Source of the DNA: Cylindrospermum sp. NIES-4074
Lineage (GTDB): Bacteria > Cyanobacteriota > Cyanobacteriia > Cyanobacteriales > Nostocaceae
Direction: 5' to 3'
Assembly (NCBI GenBank): GCA_003994795.1
Contig: AP018269.1
Location: 3,249,484 to 3,313,483, forward strand
Length of the DNA stretch: 64,000 nucleotides
In this document: piece by piece, positions 54,123 to 62,815 of the stretch
Layout: each line of letters starts with the position of its first letter
Position numbering within the stretch: the first letter of the stretch is position 1
Notes under the pieces: generated by a model
Told to the model about the DNA's origin: nothing
The model's database searches: none
What the model saw: only the letters and a program-made list of their open reading frames with translations
Position numbers and translations under genes: made by a program

Positions 54123-54814
54123 GGCGTGACATTGAGACGATATCCCGTACCATGCAAAGTTTCAATTATGTTTTCACAGCCATTATTAGCTAGTTTACGA
54201 CGCAGCAAACGCATTTGTGCTGCTACCACATTACTAATAGGTTCTGCACCCACCTCCCAAAGCTGATTGCGAATTTGTTCAGTAGTCACAATTTGGTTCG
54301 GGTGTTTCATAAAATACTCTAGTAGCTGGAATTCTTTATTAGTCAGGGACATTTCCTGTTTATTTCCCGCACCTTTTTGACTAACAACCATATTGTTGCC
54401 GTAATCGAGAGTTAGATTGCCAACAGTTAATTCCTGTGGCTGAAATTGGGGCGATCTCCTTTGCAATGCCCGTAATCTTGCTAGTAATTCCACCATACCA
54501 AATGGTTTTACTAAGTAATCATCTGCCCCTGCATCCAGCCCAGTAACTTTATCTTCCATTCTGTCTTTAGCTGTGAGCATTAATACAGGTAGAGGATTTT
54601 TGTGATGGCGTAGCTTTTTACATAACTCCAAACCTGACATTCCTGGTAACATCCAATCAAAAATAGCTAGGGTATATTGTGTCCAACTATTTTCTAAATA
54701 TGCCCAGGCATCATTACCATTCAATACCCAATCAACCAAGTACTTCTGCTGAGTCAGAGTTCTCTTAATAGCAGCACCCAAATCTGGTTCATCTTCAACT
54801 AGCAGCACTCTCAT
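54119..54814 (-). CDS. OmpR-family response regulator (RppA-like)
   Basis: 231 residues. Receiver domain with phospho-acceptor Asp in LAIFDWMLPGMSG (about residue 52) and Lys in DDYLVKPFGM, then an OmpR/PhoB winged helix (LTNKEFQLLEYFMKHPNQIV, RLLRRKLANNG, IETLHGTGYRLN). Its start ATG is immediately preceded by a MITE-like repeat. The kinase gene overlaps its stop. Three TTTCAT boxes lie upstream at 54983-55014, a likely binding site for a regulator of this subgroup. Confidence 0.92.
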   Translation of the reverse strand: MRVLLVEDEPDLGAAIKRTLTQQKYLVDWVLNGNDAWAYLENSWTQYTLAIFDWMLPGMSGLELCKKLRHHKNPLPVLMLTAKDRMEDKVTGLDAGADDYLVKPFGMVELLARLRALQRRSPQFQPQELTVGNLTLDYGNNMVVSQKGAGNKQEMSLTNKEFQLLEYFMKHPNQIVTTEQIRNQLWEVGAEPISNVVAAQMRLLRRKLANNGCENIIETLHGTGYRLNVTP

Positions 54815-54944
54815 ATAGGACTCCTATTTGATTCATGAACTTACTCGTAGAGGCAGGGAACTCTTAACAGGGAACAGGGGAAGAGGGAAGAGGGGAGGTA
54901 AAGTCATAGGTCGTTTTTTCGGAAATTAAATACTAGTCCTATAG
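54814..54944. repeat. MITE-like repeat, copy 2, abutting the response regulator start
   Basis: ATATAGGACTCCTATTTGAT at one end and AATACTAGTCCTATAG at the other form an ATAGGACT/AGTCCTAT inverted repeat. Shares blocks with 21518-21618 and has an extra purine-rich insertion (GGGGAAGAGGGAAGAGGGGAGG). It occupies the 5' leader of the response regulator gene. Confidence 0.72.
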
Positions 54945-54982
54945 AGTTAACCTGTCAATAAGTAAGTTCTAAAAATTGCAAA

Positions 54983-55014
54983 TTTCATCTTTGCAAATTT
55001 CATCTTAATTTCAT
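54983..55014. promoter_or_regulatory. TTTCAT direct repeats, candidate response-regulator operator
   Basis: TTTCAT occurs at 54983, 54998 and 55009. The last two are exactly TTTCAT-5 bp-TTTCAT, 11 bp apart, the spacing expected for a dimer of an OmpR-type regulator; the first is 15 bp from the second. From memory, TTTCAT-N5-TTTCAT is the site bound by the copper regulator CopR in Synechocystis. It lies in the divergent spacer between the response regulator and the SbnA-like gene. Confidence 0.6.
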
Positions 55015-55136
55015 ATTTAGTTTTTAGCATAGAAATATGAGTTCCATTCATCACAGACATTTCTTTGAACAGGATTTAGAGAAGGACTCTGTTGGACGAA
55101 TTTTTCAGGACTTTCTGATTTTTATAGACAGTCAAT

Positions 55137-56243
55137 ATGAATCAGCTTACTAAATCTTCATCATTTGATAACTTTGCTAGCTCTCAATCTAACAATTGTA
55201 GGATATGGAAAAAAATTGCCCCTACCGATGTTGCAGCTGATGTCACCCAGGCATTAGGAAATGTACCTATTGTGAGACTCCGAAACATTTCCCCTGTATG
55301 CCTGGAATCAGAATGCTTATTGAAGCTGGAGAGCTGCAATCCCGGAGGGTCAATTAAGGAGAAAAATGCAGTCTACCTCATCAACCATGCGGAGGAGGAG
55401 GGGCTGCTAGCGCCTGGTGGTACGATTATCGAGTCAAGCTCAGGCAATTTTGGCGTTGGTCTAGCAATGGTAGGAGCAGCACGAGGGTATCGAGTCATTA
55501 TTGTTGTTGATGCAAAAACTGCTCCACCGTTTCGACGGATGCTTCAAGCATACGGTGCTGAACTTGTGGATGTACCTCTTCACGAAGCAGACGAATCTGG
55601 ATCTATGCAAAAGGCACGAATGAAACGGGCCCAGGAGCTTGCAGCAACGATTCCTCGGTCATGGTATCCGTGTCAGCACTTAAACCCTCTGAATTTTGAA
55701 GCACATTCTTACTACACTGGGCGTGAGATTGCCGCTCACTTTTCTTCTGGCCTTGATGCCGTGGTGGTCGGTGTTAGCACTGCGGGGCAAATAATGGGAA
55801 TTGCTCACTATCTTTTACCACGGTTTCCCGGACTCCAGATTGTTGGTGTTGATGTGGAGGGGTCAGTCATTATGGGAACGCCACCACAACCATACAAGAT
55901 GACAGGTATCGGGTTATCATTCTTTCCACCTAATCTTGATCTCTCGCTCCTCAGCCGTGCATACGTAGTACCTGAATCACTGGCTTACTCAGTCTGTCAT
56001 ACCCTTGCGCGTCGTGAGGGATTGCTTCTTGGGGCATCAACTGGAGCAATTGTAGCTGGTGGCTTGCATCTTGCCCGTGAACTTGGCCCCAATGCACGCA
56101 TTCTCATGATCAATCCCGACCGAGGCGATCGCTATTTGGAAACAGTATACGATGCCAATTGGCTTGCCCATAATGGATTTGCACTAATCGAGGGTGAGCA
56201 TCTTGATCATGCGATCGCTTCACTAATTCCTGTGTATTTTTAG
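55137..56243 (+). CDS. SbnA-like PLP-dependent synthase (cysteine synthase superfamily)
   Basis: 368 residues, about 40 longer at the N-terminus than SbnA. PLP-fold type II motifs: NPGGSIKEKNAV with the Schiff-base Lys, ESSSGNFGVGLAM and GVSTAGQIMG as phosphate loop. SSSGN instead of TSGNT is closer to SbnA, which makes N-(1-amino-1-carboxyethyl)-glutamate from O-phosphoserine and glutamate for 2,3-diaminopropionate, than to CysK. The partner SbnB gene is not in this window, so the product is uncertain. The next gene, an exporter, begins two bases after this stop. Confidence 0.8.
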   Translation: MNQLTKSSSFDNFASSQSNNCRIWKKIAPTDVAADVTQALGNVPIVRLRNISPVCLESECLLKLESCNPGGSIKEKNAVYLINHAEEEGLLAPGGTIIESSSGNFGVGLAMVGAARGYRVIIVVDAKTAPPFRRMLQAYGAELVDVPLHEADESGSMQKARMKRAQELAATIPRSWYPCQHLNPLNFEAHSYYTGREIAAHFSSGLDAVVVGVSTAGQIMGIAHYLLPRFPGLQIVGVDVEGSVIMGTPPQPYKMTGIGLSFFPPNLDLSLLSRAYVVPESLAYSVCHTLARREGLLLGASTGAIVAGGLHLARELGPNARILMINPDRGDRYLETVYDANWLAHNGFALIEGEHLDHAIASLIPVYF

Positions 56244-56244
56244 T

Positions 56245-57579
56245 TTGAACCACATGAAGACCCCACCCCATCTTGAGGAAGGTAAGAAAGCACTTCAAAA
56301 GCGATCGCTCTTAACCCTACTTTCCCAGTTTATCCCACTTTCTTTATCTGATGTGGCCATGACTCTCGGTGATCCGCTTCAGACAGCAGCACTCAGTCGT
56401 CTAACATTCCCCCAAGAGACATTAGCCGCAGTAGGAGTAGTCAAAGCCGTTGCTGTATTTCTTGAAAGCCCCATTATCATGATTCTTCATGCCTCAACCG
56501 CACTTGGAAGCTATGCTGTGTCTCGGCGTGTGCTGTGGCAATTTACGGTGATTGCCGGACTTTCCCTGAGTGCTATATTTCTGTTACTCACCTGGGAGCC
56601 TTTGTATAACTGGCTGCTGCTTGATGTATTTGGCGTCAGTCCTTTCATCGCCACACGAGGTAGAAGTCCTTTTCTGTTAATGTTCCTGTGGCCCTTCATT
56701 ATTGCTTGGCGAAGATTTTTTCAAGGACTGCTGATCCGCGCTCAAAAAAGTGCTCCTGTAGGATTGGCAAGTATTGCCCGATTTACTTGGGTAATTGTCG
56801 CCCTTGGAGTAGGAGTTAGTCTCAGATTTGATGGCGCCCTCCTGACAGGTATAACTATGATGGGAGCAATCTTAATTGAAGCGGTGCTGGTTACATGGTT
56901 TTGTTCGCGTCTTGGTATCACCTCTATTCTTGACCAACAAATGCACCAAGATACTAAGAAGCTTCCTCAAACCTTGCCAGGTGTCACAGTTTACTATCTT
57001 CCCCTAGCCTCAACGATGCTTCTGATCTGGGGTGCGCGGGCAATACTCTTAAGTTTCGTTGCTCGTTCCTTCGATGGTAGTCTTGCACTTGCTGTGTGGC
57101 CTGCTGCCTGGGGACTAGTTCTTTCTATTGCCAACGGTACACGCATGGTTCAACAAGTGGTAATTTCCTCCTATGAAGAAACTTCAAAGCGGACACTTAC
57201 TACTTTCGTAGTTCTTGTTGGTTTGAGTTTTACCTCAATACCGTTTTTTCTGGGGTTTACAAACCAGGGATTCTCGCTTCTTAGTCAATTTTTTGGCGAT
57301 AACCCAACTCTTGTAAAAGCCACACTTCCAGTTATACAAGTGCTATCGGGCTTACCTCTCCTGCTGACGCTGCAAAATACATTCCAAGGGCTACTGATTC
57401 ACAGCGCAAAAAACTGGTTTATTAATCTGGCAACAGTAGTTGCCGCAGCCCTCACCTTGATAGTATGTGGAAGTCTTATTTTTACTGGACATAGCGGAGC
57501 TACTTCAGCAGCCTATGGAATGATGACGGGAATTGTGGGCGAAATTATAGTCCTTTTTTTCGCAATTCAACGTAAATAA
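56245..57579 (+). CDS. MATE-like (MOP superfamily) membrane transport protein
   Basis: 444 residues with about 12 hydrophobic segments. DVAMTLGDPLQTAALSRLTF, GVVKAVAVFLESPIIMILHA and WPFIIAWRRFFQGLLIRAQK resemble MATE-fold proteins of the ANKH/MatE type rather than NorM. It is translationally close to the SbnA-like synthase (one-base gap) and could export its product; that is inference. Start at ATG 56245; an ATG three codons later is an alternative. Confidence 0.75.
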   Translation: MNHMKTPPHLEEGKKALQKRSLLTLLSQFIPLSLSDVAMTLGDPLQTAALSRLTFPQETLAAVGVVKAVAVFLESPIIMILHASTALGSYAVSRRVLWQFTVIAGLSLSAIFLLLTWEPLYNWLLLDVFGVSPFIATRGRSPFLLMFLWPFIIAWRRFFQGLLIRAQKSAPVGLASIARFTWVIVALGVGVSLRFDGALLTGITMMGAILIEAVLVTWFCSRLGITSILDQQMHQDTKKLPQTLPGVTVYYLPLASTMLLIWGARAILLSFVARSFDGSLALAVWPAAWGLVLSIANGTRMVQQVVISSYEETSKRTLTTFVVLVGLSFTSIPFFLGFTNQGFSLLSQFFGDNPTLVKATLPVIQVLSGLPLLLTLQNTFQGLLIHSAKNWFINLATVVAAALTLIVCGSLIFTGHSGATSAAYGMMTGIVGEIIVLFFAIQRK

Positions 57580-57649
57580 TTTGGTCAAGATACGTTTTAA
57601 AAAACCAAGATAAAACATCAAATTCACATATTTAAATTTGGTAAAACTT

Positions 57650-57719
57650 TTGTGGGGTGGGCATACTTCTCTACGAGACGCTACGCGAACGACAAGCTCA
57701 GTACAAGTCTTGCCCACCC
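57650..57719. repeat. Palindromic dispersed repeat
   Basis: TTGTGGGGTGGGCA at the left and TGCCCACCCT at the right form an inverted repeat around CTACGAGACGCTACGCGAACG, a block also found in the 47585 element. It lies between the exporter gene and the convergent ung gene and may end both transcripts. Confidence 0.65.
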
Positions 57720-57750
57720 TAATCATGAGATTTAAATGTGGAATAGACTA

Positions 57751-58455
57751 CTACAAATTGGGAATCTGCCAATCAATTTCCGGCTTCCCAGAGGCGCGTA
57801 AAGCTGAATTGATAGCCGAGAAGGGTTTACTGCCAAAAAAACCATTACGTGCAGACAGCGGCGAAGGATGTGCCGATTGAATCACAATATGTCGGCTTGT
57901 ATCTATCAATTTCAGCTTCTTTTGGGCATATCCACCCCATAAAACAAACACAACAGGATCAGCCTTATCGTTAACTTTGTTAATCACCGCATCTGTGAAA
58001 GTTTCCCAACCTTTATTTTTATGAGAATTTGGTGTATGTGCCCTCACAGTCAGCACTGCGTTTAGCATCAACATCCCCTGTTTAGCCCATTCTACAAGAT
58101 AACCATTATTGGGGATATCAAACCCAACATCTTGTTTGAGTTCTTTAAACATATTCACCAGTGATGGCGGTGGTTTAATACCAGGTTTAACCGAAAAGCA
58201 TAAACCATGTGCTTGGTTATCATCATGATAAGGATCTTGCCCTAACAATAAAACATTCACTTGCTCATATGGTGTCAATTCAAAGGCAGAAAAAACGTTT
58301 TCTTCAGTTGGATAAATACTATAAGCTAGCCTTTCTTCTGCCAGAAAATTTTGGAGTTTACCAAAGTAAGGTTTCTCAAATTCGTCGTTAAGCACTGTCT
58401 GCCAAGAACCAGAAAAATGAGGATTTGTCATGGGATTTAAGATTGTGGATGTCAA
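57751..58455 (-). CDS. ung: Uracil-DNA glycosylase
   Basis: 234 residues, family 1. Removes uracil from DNA in base-excision repair. GQDPYHDDNQAHGLCFS holds the catalytic Asp, and IQSAHPSPLSA holds the catalytic His and minor-groove loop; VFVLWGGYAQKK is also conserved. About ten residues precede the usual start (SGSWQTVLNDEFEKPYF). Neighbouring nth, 46 bp away on the same strand, acts in the same repair pathway. Confidence 0.96.
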   Translation of the reverse strand: MTSTILNPMTNPHFSGSWQTVLNDEFEKPYFGKLQNFLAEERLAYSIYPTEENVFSAFELTPYEQVNVLLLGQDPYHDDNQAHGLCFSVKPGIKPPPSLVNMFKELKQDVGFDIPNNGYLVEWAKQGMLMLNAVLTVRAHTPNSHKNKGWETFTDAVINKVNDKADPVVFVLWGGYAQKKLKLIDTSRHIVIQSAHPSPLSARNGFFGSKPFSAINSALRASGKPEIDWQIPNL

Positions 58456-58501
58456 AAAATTATGTTGACTTATTAAATGAGTAATGTCTGAAAATTCAAT
58501 A

Positions 58502-59143
58502 CTAGACTTCTATATTGATTTTTTCGCAGACAGTTTGCAAATTGCATTCTAGACACTTGGGATTTTTGGCAGTGCAGGTATAGCGTCCGTGAAGTACAAC
58601 AGCCGGGCCAAAAAAAGTCCATTCATCTTGGGAAACTAACTTCATTAAATCCTGCTCAATTTTTTCTGGGTTTTTATTTTTTGTTAGCCCCAAACGCTGA
58701 CTGACTCTCAATACATGAGTGTCTACAATAATGCCGGAACTCATATTAAATGCGGTGTTAAGCACAACATTAGCTGTTTTTCGGGCTACTCCTGGTAGTG
58801 TTACCATTTCTGCCATTGTGTTCGGTACTTCACCGTTAAATCGTTCAACTAATTGCTGACAGACGCTTTGAATTGTCTTGGCTTTGTTGCGGTAGAATCC
58901 TGTGGGTTTAATGTCTTGCTCTAATTCCAGAATATCAACTTGGGTATAAGATTGGGCATTTGGGTACTTGATAAATAGGGTTTTTGTCACCTTATTTACC
59001 CGTTCATCTGTACATTGTGCAGCGAGGATGGTAGCTACAAGTAGCTGTAGTGGAGTTTCCCAATCTAACTCATAAGTAGCATTGGGAAAGGATTGTTTTA
59101 GATGACTGATAATTGTCTCAATTAGCTGGAAATTATTTGACAT
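58502..59143 (-). CDS. nth: Endonuclease III
   Basis: 213 residues. A DNA glycosylase/AP lyase for oxidised pyrimidines. Helix-hairpin-helix LPGVARKTANVVLNTAF with the catalytic Lys (K in RKTA), catalytic Asp in VDTHVLRVSQRLG and the C-x6-C-x2-C-x5-C iron-sulfur cluster motif (CTAKNPKCLECNLQTVC) are complete. Directly upstream of ung on the minus strand, so the two are probably co-transcribed. Confidence 0.96.
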   Translation of the reverse strand: MSNNFQLIETIISHLKQSFPNATYELDWETPLQLLVATILAAQCTDERVNKVTKTLFIKYPNAQSYTQVDILELEQDIKPTGFYRNKAKTIQSVCQQLVERFNGEVPNTMAEMVTLPGVARKTANVVLNTAFNMSSGIIVDTHVLRVSQRLGLTKNKNPEKIEQDLMKLVSQDEWTFFGPAVVLHGRYTCTAKNPKCLECNLQTVCEKINIEV

Positions 59144-59181
59144 AAAATCATGTTTCTTTATGTCTTTATTTTACTCTAAAA

Positions 59182-60117
59182 TTAATCAGAATTGACCGAT
59201 TCTGATATTTGTCTCGAACGAGATGAATGAGTTTGTCTCCAACGCCTCAAGCCATAAATACCAGCAGCTAAAATCAATAAATATGGACTGTAAACCATTA
59301 ACCAAATGACTAATTTGAGTAAACCAAGAGTAAAGCCACCAAAGGAACTAGTGGAGTTGTTCCAGGTTTCCTGAATTTGCAAACCTAAATTAGGCTGTGG
59401 GTTAGTGCTAGACACGGCTGCTTGTAGGTTTAGTGTAATAGTGGAATCAGCAACTTGATTTTGTAAGTTTTGCAGTTGGGCGTTAATTTGTTCTATATTT
59501 TGGCGGACATTACTAAGTTCTTGAGCAACACTGAGAACATCTCTGACGGAACCAGCCCGATCCATAATTTTTTGTAAATTAGCTTCAGTTTTTTTCAGGT
59601 TAGTTAATCTAGCTTGTAAATCTACTAGTTGATCACCTACATCTTCCGCAGTGATATTGCGATTTTCTACTGTACCTAATTTAGCTAGTTCATCTAGTGT
59701 CGGTTCTAGTAGGTTTTGTGGTACTCGCATCACTATTGATGCTGTATGCCGTGCATTGTATTTTGTGGGTTGTTGTTCATTTAACCCAATTAAATCACCT
59801 TGCTGTTTATTGATAATTTGCGAGACACTTTTGAGACTTTGATCTACAGAATTCACAATTACAGTTAATGCTGCTTTTTTGATTAATTGGGAACGTCTGC
59901 GGGTTGCGGGTGCAGCTTGAGACTTATCAGCAACATTTCCCGCAGCATCTTTTTGCGCGATCGCCTCCGTAATATCCTGAGACGCTGGTGCTGCTTCCTT
60001 TGTAGCCTGATTGAATGAAGAACCAGATTGAGCAGCACAACTGCTAAAAATTGCCCCTCCCAGCAGTAAGCTCACCAATAAAGCTGATTTGCGTGGTAAT
60101 CGAGTTGAGATGTGCAT
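59182..60117 (-). CDS. DUF4349 domain-containing lipoprotein
   Basis: 311 residues. Signal peptide with a lipobox-like end (LLVSLLLGGAIFSSCAAQ). The body has DUF4349: LIKKAALTVIVNSVDQSLKS, GDLIGLNEQ, ASIVMRVPQNLLEPTLDEL, a coiled-coil pair (RLTNLKKTEANLQKIMDR, RQNIEQINAQLQNLQNQ) and a C-terminal membrane helix (LGLLKLVIWLMVYSPYLLILAAGIYGL). Probably anchored to the envelope at both ends. Function unknown; followed by nth at 38 bp. Confidence 0.87.
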   Translation of the reverse strand: MHISTRLPRKSALLVSLLLGGAIFSSCAAQSGSSFNQATKEAAPASQDITEAIAQKDAAGNVADKSQAAPATRRRSQLIKKAALTVIVNSVDQSLKSVSQIINKQQGDLIGLNEQQPTKYNARHTASIVMRVPQNLLEPTLDELAKLGTVENRNITAEDVGDQLVDLQARLTNLKKTEANLQKIMDRAGSVRDVLSVAQELSNVRQNIEQINAQLQNLQNQVADSTITLNLQAAVSSTNPQPNLGLQIQETWNNSTSSFGGFTLGLLKLVIWLMVYSPYLLILAAGIYGLRRWRQTHSSRSRQISESVNSD

Positions 60118-60370
60118 TATCTGCCCCCAGATAGATGAAGTTAACCTTAGTATCGTTGAGGGCAGGATTAAAAGCGGGGATTGTTGCGAATTATGTAACC
60201 AGCGATCGCATTAAAAACGTACTTACAGAGGATGTAAGCTTTACGGTATGGGTAAAGCGGGTGATGAAAGTGGCGATCTGCTGTCTGTGAATTCCGCAGA
60301 CTTTAGCACGGTAACTGCCACTACAAGATTAGATAGAATAGTCATAGTTCCCAAATTTAGCTACAAATCT

Positions 60371-60937
60371 ATGATTCAAACCAGTTTAAAGCGTCTCACT
60401 TTTGAAGAGTACCTAACCTACGATGATGGCACAGATAACAAATATGAACTGATGGATGGGGAGTTAGTGTTAATGCCACTTCCTCTATTTGGACAAGTAG
60501 AAATTTTAAATTTTATTTATATAGCCTTTTATTTAGAAATTCAACGTTTGGGTTTAGACTGGATAGTTAGACAAGGATCTGTCGGCGTTAGAACCACTAT
60601 AAACAAGTCTCGTATCCCTGATGTATGTGTGATTAACGGTGAAGAATGGCGACAAAATTCACCAGATTCTCCTGCCGTATTAGAAACCGCACTATTATTA
60701 GTAGTAGAAGTTGTCAGCGAAGGTTCTATAGCTACTGATTATCGCCGTAAACGCACCGAGTATGCTAATCGAGAAATCCCTGAATATTGGATTGTCGATC
60801 CCATCGCTGCTAAAGTTTCTGTGTTGTTACTAGATGAGGGATTTTATGATGTTGTTGAATTTATAGATAATCAGAAAATTGTTTCTAAGACTTTCTCCGA
60901 ATTAGATTTAACAGCCCAACAAATATTGACAGCATAA
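60371..60937 (+). CDS. Uma2 family (PD-(D/E)XK-like) protein
   Basis: 188 residues from the ATG at 60371; the frame extends to 60248, but TSLKRLTFEEYLTYDDGTDN is the usual Uma2 start. YELMDGELVLMPL, SRIPDVCVINGEEW, LLVVEVVSEGSIATDYRRKR and EYANREIPEYWIVDP match this restriction-endonuclease-fold family, hugely expanded in cyanobacteria. Enzymatic activity is generally unproven. It stands alone, upstream of ilvD. Confidence 0.88.
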   Translation: MIQTSLKRLTFEEYLTYDDGTDNKYELMDGELVLMPLPLFGQVEILNFIYIAFYLEIQRLGLDWIVRQGSVGVRTTINKSRIPDVCVINGEEWRQNSPDSPAVLETALLLVVEVVSEGSIATDYRRKRTEYANREIPEYWIVDPIAAKVSVLLLDEGFYDVVEFIDNQKIVSKTFSELDLTAQQILTA

Positions 60938-61041
60938 AATCGCGCTGTACCTTTGGTAGTCGCTCAATTTATTTTTGAATATTGTGTAGCATATTTTGAG
61001 AAAATCGCAACAGTCACGATAACGGCAGGGAAGAAAAAAAG

Positions 61042-62733
61042 ATGTCAGAAAATTTGAAAAGTCAAGTAGTGACGCAAGGAGTGCAGCGATCGCCAAATCG
61101 TGCGATGCTAAGGGCAGTTGGTTTTAGGGATGAAGACTTCACTAAAGCCATTGTGGGCGTTGCTAATGGTTACAGTACCATCACTCCCTGCAATATGGGG
61201 ATTAATCAATTAGCGCAAAGGGCAGAACTGGGGATAAAGAATGCCGGGGCCATGCCGCAAGTCTTTGGCACAATCACTATCAGCGACGGGATTTCGATGG
61301 GAACTGAAGGGATGAAATACTCCCTAGTGTCCAGGGACGTTATCGCTGATTCTATCGAAACTGCCTGCACTGGGCAAAGTATGGATGGTGTGCTTGCCAT
61401 TGGCGGTTGTGATAAAAATATGCCAGGAGCGATGATTGCGATCGCCCGCATGAATATTCCCGCTATTTTTGTTTATGGTGGTACCATTAAACCTGGACAC
61501 TACAATGGACGGGATTTAACCGTTGTCAGTTCTTTTGAAGCAGTTGGTCAATATAGCGCCGGCAAAATTGACGAAAAGGAACTTTTAGCAGTTGAAAGTT
61601 TGGCTTGTCCCGGTGCTGGTTCCTGCGGTGGGATGTTCACAGCTAACACCATGTCTTCGGCTTTTGAAGCAATGGGGATGAGTTTACCCTATTCTTCCAC
61701 AATGGCAGCGGAAGATGCAGAAAAAGCTGATAGTACGGAAAAATCAGCCTTTGTCTTAGTCGAAGCCATTCGTAAGCAAATTTTACCCCGCCAGATTATC
61801 ACCCGTAAATCTATCGAGAATGCCATTTCTGTAATTATGGCAGTCGGTGGTTCCACAAATGCTGTATTGCACTTTTTAGCGATCGCCAATGCAGCTGGTG
61901 TAGAACTAACAATAGACGACTTTGAAACTATTCGCGGTCGTGTCCCCGTTTTATGCGACTTGAAACCCAGCGGTAAGTATGTGGCTACAGACTTACACAA
62001 AGCCGGCGGTATTCCCCAAGTGATGAAAATGCTCCTGGTGCATGGTTTACTACATGAAGATGCCCTCACCATCAGCGGTCAAACCATAGCAGAAGTCTTA
62101 GCAGACATCCCCGCAGAACCATCCCCCAACCAAGATGTCATCCGTCCTTGGGATAACCCCATGTATGCCCAAGGTCACTTAGCCATCCTCAAAGGCAATT
62201 TAGCCACAGAGGGCGCGGTCGCTAAAATTACAGGTGTGAAAAAGCCAGTGATTACAGGCCCTGCAAGAGTGTTTGAATCGGAAGAATCTTGTTTAGATGC
62301 CATTCTCGCAGGTAAAATCGTAGCAGGTGATATCATCGTCATCCGCTACGAAGGCCCCAAAGGTGGGCCGGGAATGCGGGAAATGTTGGCTCCCACCTCA
62401 GCAATTATCGGTGCTGGTTTGGGTGATGCAGTGGGATTAATTACCGACGGGCGCTTTTCTGGCGGTACTTATGGCATGGTTGTGGGTCACGTTGCACCAG
62501 AAGCAGCTGTTGGCGGTGCGATCGCTCTCGTAGAAGAAGGTGATAGCATTACAATTGATGCTCCTGCTCGCCGTTTACAGTTAAACATCTCCGATGCAGA
62601 ATTAGCCCAACGGCGTGCCAACTGGCAACCCCCCGCACCACGTTACACTAAAGGTGTACTGGCAAAATATGCCAAACTGGTATCTTCTAGCAGCGTTGGT
62701 GCAGTCACAGATTTAGACTTGTTTAATAATTAG
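61042..62733 (+). CDS. ilvD: Dihydroxy-acid dehydratase
   Basis: 563 residues. Converts 2,3-dihydroxy-isovalerate or methylvalerate to the keto acid in valine/isoleucine synthesis, with an iron-sulfur cluster. [39 protein letters not shown]-like [13 protein letters not shown] and [18 protein letters not shown] are conserved. AGGG(AAG) before the ATG. A hairpin terminator follows at 62755. Confidence 0.96.
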   Translation: MSENLKSQVVTQGVQRSPNRAMLRAVGFRDEDFTKAIVGVANGYSTITPCNMGINQLAQRAELGIKNAGAMPQVFGTITISDGISMGTEGMKYSLVSRDVIADSIETACTGQSMDGVLAIGGCDKNMPGAMIAIARMNIPAIFVYGGTIKPGHYNGRDLTVVSSFEAVGQYSAGKIDEKELLAVESLACPGAGSCGGMFTANTMSSAFEAMGMSLPYSSTMAAEDAEKADSTEKSAFVLVEAIRKQILPRQIITRKSIENAISVIMAVGGSTNAVLHFLAIANAAGVELTIDDFETIRGRVPVLCDLKPSGKYVATDLHKAGGIPQVMKMLLVHGLLHEDALTISGQTIAEVLADIPAEPSPNQDVIRPWDNPMYAQGHLAILKGNLATEGAVAKITGVKKPVITGPARVFESEESCLDAILAGKIVAGDIIVIRYEGPKGGPGMREMLAPTSAIIGAGLGDAVGLITDGRFSGGTYGMVVGHVAPEAAVGGAIALVEEGDSITIDAPARRLQLNISDAELAQRRANWQPPAPRYTKGVLAKYAKLVSSSSVGAVTDLDLFNN

Positions 62734-62754
62734 TTATTAGTCGTTGACTTTTAA

Positions 62755-62796
62755 TCAGAGATGAGTCAATGTTCCGACTCATCCCTGATTTTTTAG
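62755..62796 (+). terminator. Rho-independent terminator after ilvD
   Basis: GATGAGTC and GACTCATC arms with an AATGTTCC loop, followed by TGATTTTTTAG. Lies 20-60 bp beyond the ilvD stop and before the P450 start at 62816. Confidence 0.8.
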
Positions 62797-62815
62797 ATAT
62801 CAGAAATAATTTTTT

